Assembly (NCBI GenBank): GCA_029717555.1 | Contig: JAMDHS010000099.1 | Span: 1 to 64,000 of the forward strand | DNA length: 64,000 bases | From: Peribolospora baueri | Taxonomy: Eukaryota > Basidiomycota > Peribolosporomycetes > Peribolosporales > Peribolosporaceae | Direction of reading: 5' to 3' | In this document: in pieces, positions 10,830 through 22,431 of the stretch | How positions within the stretch are numbered: the stretch's first letter is position 1 | How the letters are laid out: each line of letters starts with the position of its first letter | Notes under the pieces: generated by a model | Databases searched by the model: none | Told to the model about the DNA's origin: nothing | Seen by the model: only the letters and a program-made list of their open reading frames with translations | Made by a program: the position numbers and the translations under genes

Positions 10830-13411
10830 TCACATCCTCTTCTCCAGGGTCTCCAGTCTCTTTCGCAGACCCACTGTTCGCTCGTCCACAAGGACGCTAA
10901 GATCACGGGATGAGGTGTCGTTGGCGTCGGCCGAGACGGAGGAAACTGACGTCTGGTCAAAGGCGAAAGGGGCATCGCCGAAGATGGAAGGTCGACGGGC
11001 AGCGGGACGAGCGCCGTCGGCCGCGGTGCCGGCCCCGAATGGGGCGACCATGTTTCGGAGCTTTCTGTCGATGAGTTCGGATACCTGGGATGGAGCGGGA
11101 GTCCGACCGTGAACGGCTCAGTCGCGCCCTTCAGCTGCCGCCAACTGGGCCACACCCGTGCACACACCTTCGCCTCCAACTCTTCGTCCGTCAAGCCCAG
11201 TTTTCGCCCATCCTCCTTCGCATCGTCCTTGAAGCTCTTGACGATGGTGCTCAACCTCCTCGCCCCCTTGGTGGCAGGAGCGCCGCCGCCGTTGCCCTGA
11301 ACGCCGATGCTCGAGTTCCTCGCGCCGCGGCCCATGCTCGCCCGACTCGCGCGGCCTTTCGTGCCCGTCTTGGCGCCACTTGAAGTGATTTCGCTCGGAC
11401 GGTCACCGCGGTCGGACTTCACCGCGACGTCGTTGGAGGCCGTCAAGTGCTGGGACTGGCCGGTTGACTTTCGAGAGCGGGTATTCCGCGCAGGTTCACT
11501 GGACCGTGGGGCCGCAGCGACGGCGTTGAGCTGCTTCATGGCCGTTCGAGCGGGTGCGCTCTTCCTCGGCGCGCGGGCCTGCGCCACCCCAGAGGACTTG
11601 ACACCCTCTATGCGCCCCTCTCCGGCGGCGGCCGTGACGACCTTGCCCTTGCCAGAGTCGTTTACAGCGACGCGATTCTCGATGAGCTTGGTGCGGCTGG
11701 CAAAGTTGAGGGTGTTAACGGTGTCATTGTAAAATTTTCCACCCGGGGCGAGGTTGCAGATGAGGAGGGAGAGGGAGGTGCCGCCGAGGGCGTCTAGATC
11801 CGAGCGGCACGTCAAGCAAGACTCATTGCGTCAGGGCTCAGCGCGAGGATGTGCTAATATAAGGCATGGCTGCGACGAACTCACCGCGCATGATCATGGT
11901 CATCTTACTGTCCCTGTAAGGAATTCTGGTCGCGCCCGTGTTCAGGGCCTGGACGGTCTGTCCGAGCACGAAAAGGCTCTTGTTGATCGCAGACGACTCT
12001 GTCATGCGTTCCTTGGTGTTGCCGGTCAGCTGTTTGAGGAAGAAGATGGAAGATGAGAACGTGAAGAGGTGCAAAGTAGGTCGAGAGGAGGCGGAGGGCG
12101 CAGACATGACGGACCTTGTTGTTCTCACTTCCCGCGAGGTCGATGAGGTTGACCCTACTGCTCGTCCTCGCGTCGCCCCTGCGCGTGCTAACATTCAGGC
12201 TGAGGACGGCGTGAGAGCGCGAAGACGAGGCATTGAGAAGCGTCGCGGCCACCGACCGGTTCGAAGTGGCGGTGCTGGGAGGATTTCGGCAGTTTGCCAA
12301 GATGGTAAGCCTTACTATCCGAGGGGACGAAAAGGAAGGAAATACGCCGCTCACGCATATAGGCGCACAAATTCTTCGTATGTCGCCACAGACCGCTGCA
12401 CGGGTGATTACAAAGGGGATCAAATGAGCCAGTGCTTCCTCGACCAGCTGACTAGACCGTATCGCACCTGGGACAAGCCGGCGACGAAGATCTTGCGATT
12501 TCCGTTTTCCCTGATGGGCAGACCGGTGCCCTGGGATGCCAGCAGGCGGCGAGAGCACGCATGTGAGCATGAAGATGAACCACCCCGCATAACCACCCGC
12601 AAGAGACAAGAGCAGGTAGAGCCGCAAGACAGATGGACAAGAACTCACCGACGTTTCCCTAGGCTCCAAGAGGTCGTACACGGCCTCGTTGTAGATTTCG
12701 TACATGCTCATCTCGATCTCGACGCTCACCCCGTTGTCGTTCTCCTTTTCGTCCATCAACTGGAGATGAAAAGCAAAGGCACCGAGTTGGACCAATGAGG
12801 TGATAGGGTCGAGCGTGAATTAAGAATGGCTCACCATTTGCACCGTTCGGGGGATGATGCCCTCCTGCTCCCTCTCGGCCCCGTGCTCCTCCTCTTCGGT
12901 CATGGCTTGAAGCCTCGCCTTTCCCTTGCCCTTCCCAGCCACGCCATTCAACACAGCCGGTGCACCTTCGACGGAAGCGGAAGGCATGAAGCCTTGCATG
13001 GTGTGCGTCTTGCCGGAGCCGGTGACGCCGTAGGAGAAGATCGTGAGGCTCTTGCCCTCGAGGATGGAGGGAAGATGGGGTTCTACGTCTGCTGAGAAGA
13101 TCTCGGCCTGGGTCGAGGTAGAGGTGTAGGTCGAGGCAAAGCTGTGCAGGAGGAAGAGGCGCAGTCAGGTAGGGGTCAGACTTCCACTATCTGTTCCTCG
13201 CCTTCGTCCAGCCGCCCGCGCGACGGTGCTCTCCTCAGCGGGCAACCTCGCACACCCACCTGTACCTATACACCTGACTCCGATCCCTCAAATTCACAAC
13301 CCGGATGTTCCTCCCGTCCACCTCAAGCGTATCGTCCGGGTTCTCGTGCGGGAGGAAGGGACGCACCCGCACTGCTATCTTGACCGGTCGGCGTTCCGTG
13401 GCAATTGGCAT
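10830..13411 (-). CDS. Kinesin motor protein, kinesin-10 (KIF22/KID)-like, about 619 aa
   Basis: This microtubule motor is probably involved in chromosome or spindle movement. Minus-strand exons are 13260-13411, 12835-13141, 12649-12759, 12468-12530, 12355-12395, 12115-12274, 11885-12029, 11168-11793 and 10830-11084, summing to 620 codons with stop. The motor domain starts near residue 11 (KIAVRVRPFLPHE). It shows the P-loop GVTGSGKT, switch I (LNASSSRSHAVL), switch II (DLAGSE) and the YRDSKMT helix. FYNDTVNTLNFASRTK closely resembles kinesin-10. A 41-base exon carries TYEEFVRLYA. The tail is basic and Ser/Ala-rich and ends in a short coil (LRKRLETLEKRM). The final ATG-TGA overlaps a GTGAGT donor, so the true C-terminus may extend into the gene at 9655-10560. 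Kinesin is certain; the subfamily is inferred. Confidence 0.88.
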
Positions 13412-13851
13412 TTCGGGCGGATAACGAGGTGAGAGAAGAAATAGAAAGGAAAGACAGGAAGGAGGGCAAGGCTAGAGCGCTGGAGGCACCTAAAAGGTGG
13501 AAGACGCGACGAAGGAGTGTTGTTATTGCGGCTGTCGGTGGCTGTGGTGGTGGTAATCAAAGTTACATATAGGGGGTCGCAAGGCGGGCGGTGCGCTGGT
13601 GCCGTGCGAGGGAGTACGAGACGACGTCTATTCTATGCGGACTAGGGGATCTAATTTTAAAACTCGCTGAGAAAATGAAGACGAGGGTATCGATGCGCTC
13701 GCTGCCCGACCTGGTCGCCTCTATGAGACTCGAGAGATTGTATGCATGTAGAGGAACACCTTTAAGCGAGTCGACTAAGAAATACGCGACGAGAAAGGCG
13801 TTCATGTACGTGACCATGCAACTCGGCGCGTCCTGACACGTGCCCAAACTA
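13412..13851. other. Upstream flank of kinesin gene
   Basis: No gene or clear repeat seen. It lies between the kinesin start and the inverted-repeat element, is less GC-rich than its surroundings, and has no good splice-joined reading frame. Confidence 0.5.
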
Positions 13852-14335
13852 CCTTTTTTTCGCACACACCAACCGGCAATATGCCTCGTCAAACCCGAGC
13901 GCCCACGTCAGGCAATGGACACCTCGAGGCCCTCTCACGGCCTGCGCCTCAGCCCGGAGGACCTCATGGCGATCGACGGACGGATTGAGGCGACCCTCCA
14001 GCGCTCCATGAACGCCATAATCAAGGCAACCGTCGCGGAGGTCCTCATGAGTCAACAGACGGCAGCGCAGACGGCGACGCAGAGCACGCCCGCCCCGGGC
14101 GTGTTGGACGAGGACATGCGTCAGGCAGGTGACGATGCTGCCCGGTCAGTTCCGGGCGACGACGACGGGTCCGACGGCCATTTCAAGGACAACTCTCGCG
14201 AGGGCCATCCAACGCTTCAACAACGGCCGCGGGCGGCGAGGCGGGTGCGTCCACACTCCAGTGGAGCGTTGGGGACGTGAATGGGCGCTCGGGTTTGACG
14301 AGGCATATTGCCGGTTGGTGTGTGTGAAAAAAAGG
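13852..14335. repeat. 54-base near-perfect inverted repeat enclosing a short ORF
   Basis: The left arm 13852-13905 and the right arm 14282-14335 are reverse complements at 53 of 54 positions. Each outer end is the CC/GG edge of a homopolymer run. The 376-base centre carries a plus-strand ORF from ATG 13915 to TGA 14280 (121 aa) with a helical N-terminus (LSPEDLMAIDGRIEATLQR) and a Gln/Thr- and Asp-rich remainder. I do not recognise the protein. No clear target-site duplication flanks the arms. A foldback or MITE-like DNA element is the likeliest reading; a rearranged retroelement piece is possible. Confidence 0.7.
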
Positions 14336-14649
14336 TGTGCGAATATGTCGAGTTACGTAGCGCGAGTGCTGAATCGAGCGCGAAAAGCGAAAAAAAGTGT
14401 AACCGTTTGCGGCTACAATACGCACTGGAGATCGCTTAGGATTCAGCAACAGTTGTACGTACAGGAAGGAGAACGAGAGAGAGACAAGGAGAAGGGATTT
14501 TCGTGGCGCTCCAGGACTAGGGTTAGAGCGCCCAGACACGAGGCAATTACAACCAAGCAATAGCCGGCCGCCACGGCGAGGCGATCACAGCCGTTAGGAA
14601 GCGAGTCGGGCACCCGAGCAAGTCGTAGGCCGATGAACACGCGCGCAAG
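14336..14649. other. Short flank beside inverted repeat
   Basis: No gene called. An open frame runs out of the right repeat arm into this stretch (to about 14563), but its composition is unlike its coding neighbours. Confidence 0.4.
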
Positions 14650-15195
14650 ATGGTCCAGCTGTCCGAGCGATCCGCCACCCGTCGCCCGTTTCACCGACCA
14701 CTTGGAGTGAAGAGTGATGCCAACGGCTACATCAGTTGGGTCACCCAGGTCGTTCGATTCTTCAACTTGACGACCCGGTGCTCGGAGGTCGACCGGCTCG
14801 AGATCCTGGGCTCTGTCCTCGCAGGGCACAAGGTGATCAACAGGTCGATTGCGCAGGTAACTTGTCATGCATACATACATGGGTACGTGCAGCGTATGGA
14901 AGGATCTGACTAAGTTATCAAAATGAGCGCATGGGCGGGCGAGACTGTGAAGTGGCAGGAAGAAAGGAGGAGGCTTGACGGCGAGCCGGCCGGCGCTTTC
15001 TTCTCCATGCACGTACCTAACTACATGGGTTCCACCAGTAATTAGGTTACGCAGCTCGATGGACACGCTCTGTCGCGTGAGACGAGCTCCACTTCCCTTC
15101 TGACTTGCTTGGACCTGCCTCATGAGATTGTCGTTCGTACGCACGGTCATCGCGAGTTGCCCGAAGAGGCCAGCGCTGCCCCGCGCTCGACAATA
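14650..15195 (+). CDS. Small hypothetical gene, two possible exons
   Basis: Not recognised. From ATG 14650 the frame has strong G/C preference at third codon positions and reads SDANGYISWVTQVVRFFN, then VDRLEILGSVLAGHKVI. A GTAACT donor after the Gln codon near 14857 can join an acceptor near 15055, giving IAQLDGHALSRETS and then LDLPHEIVVRTHGHRELPEE before a stop near 15195, about 120 aa in all. It has no signal peptide or membrane segment. The neighbouring inverted repeat leaves open a mobile-element origin. Exon boundaries are tentative. Confidence 0.3.
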
Positions 15196-16503
15196 TGAAG
15201 GACCCTCTCGCCTCTCGGTTTGGTGGTGAGCACGATTCCCACCTCGCCACCATGCTTGAAGTGAAAGAAGTCGGGCCGGGGAGGCGTGCCACTATTTGAC
15301 GCTGAGGGCAAGATGGTGGCAGACGGAGATAGTCGTCCACTCAGCCCTCGCCGCTGGCGCGACCTGAGCCACTGTCGGCCGTTCCTCGCACGCTTCGGCA
15401 AACGGCTCTCGACGACGGCGCAAGAGAGCTAGAAGACGGGCTTGGACGGACGGGTCTGAGGACGCGAGCTGACAAAAAGCCGACAGGAAGGACGCTGGGA
15501 AAATAACGTCCTCCGGACCCGGTCGTTTCTTGCCCCGGACACCGGCGCGGCGGGGAGGTTGGCTAATAAGTCGGTGTTGTTACGTACGCAAACGCCCGTC
15601 CCGTCGGTCGCCTGCCGCGAGCGCGCCGAGTGCGACGGGCGAGTGCGAAGGGGGATGCGAAGCCTTGAGCCTTTCCTTTCCTTCCGCCAGCATCGTCCAT
15701 CATCGTACGACAGCCCGGTGCAAGAACCGTTGTCCCGGCGGGCCGAAATTGCCGGCCCCGCTGGGGCTTCGCTGCCGCAGCACGGTCATTAGCGATCGGT
15801 TGCCGAACTGGGCCTCGGCTAAGCAAGTCGCAACTTGTTGCAGACGCCACCTCCACCCGAGACTGCCGCCGAGAAGGAATAGAAGGATGGATGGATGGAT
15901 GGATGGGATGGGTGAGTTGATGGCGAGGAGACAGACAGAGACACAGAGGATTTCGTAGTCTGCATGGAGCGGCGCCACCGCCGAGCTTCCGGAATTCGCG
16001 GGCGAAGCATATTGTTCATCGCCGTCCGATCGTCGTCCTCTCCTCGGCGCGAGCGAGCCTCCACCTCATCCGCCGTCCGTCCTTCGGCAACTCGTTCACT
16101 CCGTCCTTCTAGCCTCTGCCTGCTCGTCGGCCTTTACTGAGGTCATCATGGCGCCCGCGCCTCGTACGGTGTCGTTCTAAGTGGCTGGATGGAGGGATGA
16201 TGGCGTGGAATGGATGGCGCAGAGGGCTGCCGCGGTCCGTCCGCGTCAGTCCAGCGACGACCTGGTCTGGGTCGCAAATGGCTACGATATAAGAACGAGC
16301 GCCTTCGTCTCAACTCGCTACGTGCCCGGCTCGTCGTTTGGAGATCCATCTCCTTCCTCTTTCGTTGCCGACTACTAGTCACTCACTTCGCCTCTTCAAC
16401 AGAGGTCTTCGCGACGGGCTTCTCAACAGGCCCCTCACTGATTCACATCGCTTGTATAAAACGCTTCCTGCGCTGACCCCCCCTCCCCCTCACGACGACG
16501 GCG
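15196..16503. other. Long intergenic region upstream of P450
   Basis: No supported gene. It has a GGAT microsatellite (about 15885-15912) and further GGAT/GATGG pieces near 16183-16220. The last part before 16504 is C-rich and probably contains the P450 promoter and leader. Confidence 0.5.
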
Positions 16504-18710
16504 ATGACGGCGGCGACGGCGGTGGCCGATAAGGCCGCTGCGAGCGACTCTATCTTCGTCTCTCTCATCACCTACCTCTTCCACGGCATATCGCTTATCC
16601 CGACGCCTGTCCTCCTCCTCACACCCTTCGTTCTTCTCTTCCTCTACGCCGTCTACAACCTTCTCCTCCACCCGCTTTCCTACATCCCTGGGCCCCTCTC
16701 AGCTCGCCTCGGCATCCCTATTTGGAATTTCCGCCATGCCTACAACGGCAGCTGGCTCTGGGAGATTAGGAAGCTGCACAATCGATACGGGGACGTCGTT
16801 CGCATCGGTCCTAATCAGCTCAGTTTCACCGATCCCGCCGCGGTGTACACCATTTACGCCCATGGGGGCAAATTTGACAAAACGCCGTTCTATAAGGCTT
16901 TCCGTAAGTCGTCACCTTGGTTTTCGCCGTGCCGTCCCATGATAAGTCTTTGGTATCTCTAACGTCTCTTCGCCCATCCCTTGCCCCCCACCCCTCCTCC
17001 CAGAGGTTCTTCCCGAACGGCCGTCCCTCTTCTCTGACATCGACCCGCACTCCCACTCTATCCGCCGCCGCGAGGTCTCCCACGCCTATAGCATGGCCTC
17101 CCTCGTGGACCTGGAGGAGTGCGTGGACCCTTGCGTGAACGACCTGATTGCTCGACTGGACCGCGCCGCCGATTCTCCCGATTATTCCACCGCCCACCGA
17201 AGGGAAAAGGACGCAATGGTGATTCAGGAGGAGAAGGAGGGGACAAGGGGGAGAAGCGTGGACATGAGCCTCTGGTTGCATTACTTTGCCAGCGACGCCG
17301 TCGGAGAACTTGCGGTGAGCACGCCACGCCTTCCCCGTACCCCTCTCCTCGTCCTCCATCTCACTCAGTTCTCCCTTCCCCCTTTGCCTTTTTTATCGCG
17401 CAGTTCGGACGCGGCTTCCACCTCCTCCAAACCGGTCGCGATCCGGTGGACATGCTTCCCGGCGTGACGAATCTCTCCCTCTTCGGCGCCGTCGCCGGCT
17501 CTCTGCCCACCAACTGGCTCCGCGGGCTGGCGAAGAAAGCCTTGCCTTATTGGCTCAACGTACCGGGCGGTGAGAAGATCGCTACGACGACCGTGGAAAG
17601 AGTGGAGGAGAGGTTCAAGGCTTTGAAGGAGGGGAGGGAAGTGCGCAAGGACATGTTGTGAGTCTGCCTTTGTGCGACGCTTTGACCTCCGTACGCCTGC
17701 CCGTCGTGTCGGTGCGATTCGTGCTCACCAATCTTTACCCCCTTCCCGTTTTGGCCTCCTCCCTGCAGGACAAAGTTCATCAATGCGAGGCACGTCGGCG
17801 ACAAGCGCCCCTACTCTCAGCAAGACGTCCTCTTCACCTCCACCTCGGTCATCGCCGCCGGCTCGGACACGACGGCGGTCACCCTGCGCGCCCTGCTCTA
17901 CTTCCTCATCAAGCACCCGGACGCGTACGCGCGCGTGCAACGCGAGATCGACGAGGCCGTCGCCACTGGAAGGCTCTCGTTCCCGGTGCGGTACGCGCAG
18001 GGAGTCCAGCTCGAGTTATTCCAAGCGTGCCTCAAGGAGACTCTCCGTCTGCACCCGGCCATCGTCTGGGCGCTCGAGCGGTACGTCCCGGAGGGGGGCA
18101 TGGTCATCGCCGGCCACTACGTCCCGGGGGGCACCATCGTCGGCGTCAGCCCGCACGTGTTTCACCGCACCGAGAAAGCATTTGGCAAGGACTGTGAGAT
18201 GTTTAAACCCGAGCGCTGGATCACAAAGGACGAGGACGTAAGGAGGAAGATGGAGAAGAACAACTTGGCCGTGAGTGGGCGCCGGCTGCGGCGGCGCTGA
18301 CGCTCCCTTCGTCCCGCTCAGGTGCCTTTGTGAGCGAGCGAGCGTACGATTTCGTTGACCTTGTCCTTTTTTTCCCCACCTTACTTTCTTGTTCCTTCTT
18401 TTAGTTCGGAGGCGGCGCGCGCCAGTGCATCGGCAAGAACATCTCCCTGATGGAGATCACCAAACTCGCCCCTGCGCTCCTCCACCGCTATGACTTCTCC
18501 TTCACCCCTCGCGGGTCCGGCTCGCCGCACAAGCTCCCTGGGAGGGGCGTGAATGGGGTAGAGGGCAAGAAGAAGGCTGCGAGCGGCACGGGGCCGATAT
18601 GGAAGGTGGAGGAGGAAGAGGAGGAGGAGCCCTGGTCGGTCCACACGGCTTGGTTCGCGGACCAGAAGGATTTCTGGTGTGATGTCAAGAGGAGGAAGGA
18701 GAACGTTTGA
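16504..18710 (+). CDS. Cytochrome P450 monooxygenase, 590 aa
   Basis: This haem-thiolate monooxygenase is anchored in the ER membrane. Five exons (16504-16903, 17004-17314, 17404-17657, 17769-18270, 18405-18710) give 591 codons with stop. An N-terminal hydrophobic anchor lies at about residues 33-58, followed by the Pro hinge YIPGPLSARLG. The C-helix is less clear. The oxygen-binding I-helix is AAGSDTT, the K-helix E-x-x-R is KETLR, the PERF region is KPERW, and the haem-binding loop is FGGGARQCIGKN with the Cys ligand. Overall it resembles fungal pisatin-demethylase/benzoate-hydroxylase-type P450s. It is somewhat long because of an acidic insert (VEEEEEEEPW) near the C-terminus. It stands alone, with no biosynthetic neighbours, so the substrate is unknown. 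Confidence 0.95.
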
Positions 18711-19377
18711 TGCCGTCGGCCGTCAGTCAGCGAGCCAGGCAATGAGGTAGCGAGCGAGCGTCCTTGCCATAGGTAGGACGGACGGTCGTTCTCTCCCTTC
18801 TTGCATTCCTTCTGGCCCCGTACGAGGGTGATGAATCGCTCGTACGCTTTCTGTTTACGTTACGATTGGTGATACACGATGCGTGAAAAGTCCTTCCTTT
18901 CTATTCACTCAATAGGCAGCTACCGTACGTGAGAATCGAGCGAGGACAGACAAGGTCTCTCGAAACCGGCAAATCCGCCATCTCCGCGGTCAACAAATGA
19001 CCGCCGCAAAGGAAAAAAAAAATGAAAAATGACGAGCAAGTGTAACCGCTGATACTATCTATCCTTCGATCATCGCCCGGCCGGGTGGCGCGGACATGCG
19101 AGTGATAGCGAAATCAGGGACGTCTCGAGACGAGCTCGATCTCCGCGCTCCTATTGGCGAACTTCAGCCATTGCCGTTGTGGCGGACTGGTCGCGATAAG
19201 GAAGGAGGCGGGCCGCGTAGAAAGAAGAACGAGAAGGAAGGGAAAGAACTCGACGTAAAAATTGCGCACAACGCACGGCGAGACAAGGAGGAGCGTGGAA
19301 GCAAAGATTAGCTTGCAGAGGGGCGAGCCAAGTGGTCGAACAAACCTCTTCGAGTCAACAGTAGCGACCCGTCTGGT
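18711..19377. other. Convergent intergenic region
   Basis: This lies between the P450 (+) and the CCDC137-like gene (-). I see no supported gene, RNA or repeat beyond a short A run near 19013. Confidence 0.5.
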
Positions 19378-20560
19378 CTAGCTCCCATCGTCGCCGGCAT
19401 CGCCAACTCTCCGTTCGTCATTGGCCGCCCTCTCGCGCTCCTTCGCCTCCCTCTCCCTACCCTTCAGCTCCCTATACCTCTTAATCACCCTCTCTCTCTC
19501 CTCGGCCAACATCCTCGCCTGCGCCGGACTGACGCCCAACCTCGCCCCCTTTTCCCTTGCCCCGTCCGCCCCAGCACCATTCTCATCATCCCCATCGCTG
19601 GCATCACCGCCCTTCGCCAGCGACCGCTTCCAGGCCTCCAATTTCTCCCTCTTTTCCCTTTCCTTGTCCTTGGGCACGCGCGAGAAACTGGGAGGTGCCA
19701 TGGCGATGTCGTGTAATCGCAGGACGGGTGCACGCGCGAAATCTGTCGCGGCCGCCTTCGCCGCGGAGAGCTCTTCGCGTGATTTTCGGAGCTCAGCCGA
19801 GGTTGGGCCGTCGCGGGAGCTTCGGGTGGTCTTGTCGTCGGCGTCCTTATCCGCCCCTTGAGACTTGGAAGACCCTGCCCCGCCGCTGCCATCATCGTCA
19901 TCGGCAGCGGCCAGGCGGGCCTTCTCCTTCTCTCGACGTCGTTTGAAAGCCGACTTGGTGGCCCGGATGGCAGAGTCGACTTCTGGTCGAAGAGACTCTT
20001 CGACCCGACTGAGTACGGTGGGTTAGAAGATGGAAGTCAGTCGAATCGGAGGCATGCCATTGACTGCATCAATGAGACCCGCAGCTACGGCGTCTAGCTT
20101 ACCGATTAAATTCTTTCAGCTTCTCCCCTGGCATGATCTTCAACTCCGTAGCCTTCTCCTTTCCCTTGCCCTTACCATCCACAACTGATTCGTCACCTTC
20201 AGCAGGACGCTTGCGCTTCCTTCCTCTTCCCTCCCCCTCTCCGGTATCTTCACCCCGATTTCGCTTATGATACTCTGCGCGGATTCTCTCGGCGTTAAGG
20301 ATGCGGTAGACGTTCTTCGGTAGACCACCGAATTCATCTTGAGACTCTTTGGCGTTGGCTTTGGCTTTGCGCCGATTGTGAGAGACGGCGGTGGGTGGGA
20401 GGTTGTGGCCTCTTTCGGAGACGTTGTCAAGATTATGGAGCGGGAAGAGTCGAGTTAGTGGGAATTTGACATGGCGAAAGGTAGTCCGGGAAGCGCTGCC
20501 AACTCACATCTTCGCCTTCTCCTGGCTTCTCAAATTCCTGTTCCTCCGTTTGTGAGGCAT
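19378..20560 (-). CDS. CCDC137-like nucleolar protein
   Basis: This is probably a nucleolar/ribosome-biogenesis protein of the CCDC137 type; the exact role is not established. The start ATG is at 20560 (MPHKRRNRNLRSQEKAK). The first intron ends near 20412, and exon 2 (20411 to about 20108) carries GGLPKNVYRILNAERIR and the signature ELKIMPGEKLKEFNR. A second intron joins the next exon to give FNRRVEESLRPEVD, which matches the conserved CCDC137 core. The remainder is highly charged, Lys/Arg/Glu-rich helix with an acidic Asp patch, ending at TAG 19378. It shares a roughly 340-base divergent promoter with the alpha/beta-hydrolase-like gene. Confidence 0.75.
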
Positions 20561-20904
20561 CGCCGCGGAGCTGCTACGGAAACGAGGTAGTCAGAGAGCG
20601 ATCACGTTTGGCGACGGGCTATACTATACGACAGCCCGAGTGACGATATGGTGGTATGAAGAGACCAATGTGTTCCGTGGTGTCCAGAGACAAGCAAAAT
20701 TGTCCTGCACGCTTCCTTGAGAGAGGAGAAGAAGTGGAGTGCTGGGAGAAGGCGAAAGCGGGAGGAGGAAGAAGAAAAGAAGATGATGCTGCGGCGCCTG
20801 TCCACCTGGCGTGCGGGAGATCCGTGCGCGGTCGCTTGAGATGGGAAGGATTACGTCCAAGACCTCAAGGAGATGGCCTCCCTACCGGCCCTCCCTCCCT
20901 CCTC
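20561..20904. promoter_or_regulatory. Divergent promoter region
   Basis: This 344-base spacer lies between two head-to-head start codons (20560 minus, 20905 plus). I see no clear TATA box. It must hold both promoters and leaders. Confidence 0.5.
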
Positions 20905-21901
20905 ATGCCGGTGCTTGTGGCAAAAGTCCGGGGAGATCTTTGCTTTCTCTCCGCTATTGCGGAGTATTGCAGCATCCCGACTCCAGAACCTCTCCTCAGC
21001 GAGGCGGTCCAAATTCACACTTGCTGTCCGTGAGCCCGACGCCGCCTCGGTTCGAGAAGCGCCCACTCCGCTAGTTTTCCTTACAGCTTCACTATGGGAC
21101 GGTGGGAAGCCAGAGTGAGCAGCCATCGAAGAAATACTCGGGCTGCCGTCGTGCGCACCAAGTGCTCACAGAGAGGTGCGGTCGTCATCGTCGACTGTAC
21201 TTCACACTTTAGGGCGTGGAAAGCATGGCAAGAATACTTTTCGAAACTAGGATATACCTCACTGGCGGTTGACTTGGAGCCGCCAAGGATGAGTGCAATC
21301 ACCTCAGCAGAGCTGATGAAGGTGTTTGAACAAGGTGAGTAGATGCCGACGGGCCTGGCGCCATGGTCAGGCGCTAGCTTCGGGGGAGAACAGCTTTACG
21401 AGCATGTGCTCGCTACCAGTGTGTCTAGAGATGCATTGACTCTGCTTTTCGCCGGGCTTGATACATAACTATCGATTCTCTTCCACGACCCGCCCTCAAG
21501 ATCTCTTTGACGCGCTCCGCACTTCGTCCTTTGCTTTTCCGCCGATCCTCTTCGCCCGAACCCTCTGCACCATCCCGGCGCAGACATACATTTCCTCCAA
21601 CTCCGTCTCCGCCCTCCTCCTTCGCTCTCCGCCCGTATCCAATGCCGCCGCCCATGTCGCGTCTTTAGGGTCATCGACGCTCCTTCCCACCGTGTTGGAC
21701 GAGTTCCGCTTTGAGCCTTTCTTCCCCATCGCCATAATGGCCGAAAGCGAAGACGAAGCGAAGGGCTTGCGCCAAAATCGACTGATGACCGAGTATGGTG
21801 GAGAGGTGGACCTACTGCAGCTGACGGACGAGGAGCGGAAGGAGGGCGAAGTGGGTGCGGCGAAGAGGGCGCAGGCGTGGTTGGACGAAATAGGATTTTG
21901 A
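20905..21901 (+). CDS. Small alpha/beta-hydrolase-like protein, 238 aa
   Basis: The fold is inferred. Exons 20905-21029, 21087-21114, 21172-21334 and 21501-21901 give 239 codons with stop. The N-terminus is short and could be a mitochondrial leader. RGAVVIVDCTSHFRAWKAW and LGYTSLAVDL resemble the first strands of an alpha/beta hydrolase. FPPILFARTLCTIPAQTYIS then LLLRSPP looks like the nucleophile-elbow strand, but the usual G-x-S-x-G is not visible, so it may be inactive or use another residue. The C-terminus is acidic and helical. Exon 2 is only 28 bases. The 166-base third intron could hide a further exon. Confidence 0.6.
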
Positions 21902-22431
21902 CAAGGAGGTGAAAGGAGAAGAGCCATGCCACCGACGTGTACGATTCCTCGAGGCAGCTTTGTACACCTGTCTGCGCTGGTGTCGCATGTGCCAGCCCGC
22001 ATTTCCGCCTATGGGGATGCTCAAAGAAGAGTGATGTCATTGCTTGTTACAAATACATTTGTTCCGCCATAGCTGGATAACTCGATCGAAGTGGGCGGGG
22101 GGAGCAAGAGGAGTACGAGATGACAAGCGGCCTCTATTCGGTCGACGTCGTTGAGTTGGGTGAGGCAATCGCCAGACGTGAACGAGCACGATCTGGACGC
22201 AGATGACGCTGCAAGGATAGCTGGCAAGGTGGCGAGCGGCAGATCCAAAGCTCTGGGTGAATGGGACACGGGAGAGTCGCAAAGTCCTGAGCGCCAGGCG
22301 GGCGCAGGTTCCGGGTGGTCGTTTAAGAGGTCAGACGAATGCTGAAGTCCGTCCTCTCCGACCGCGTGCTTTCCACTCCTTCCCGCTTTTCTTCCCATCC
22401 ACGCTCGCCGATCGGCACCAAATGCATCGTC
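21902..22431. other. Convergent intergenic region
   Basis: This 3' flank is shared by the alpha/beta-hydrolase-like gene and bL28m. No coding sequence, repeat or RNA gene is recognised. Confidence 0.5.

Noticed and set aside
12355-12530. An apparent frameshift in the kinesin after GLSQ
   Set aside because: An intron from 12467 to 12396 restores GLSQRSVATYEEFVRLY, so the motor domain is intact.
14515-14530. A TAGGGTTAG string suggesting a telomere-repeat remnant
   Set aside because: It is a single short match with no tandem copies; chance is sufficient.
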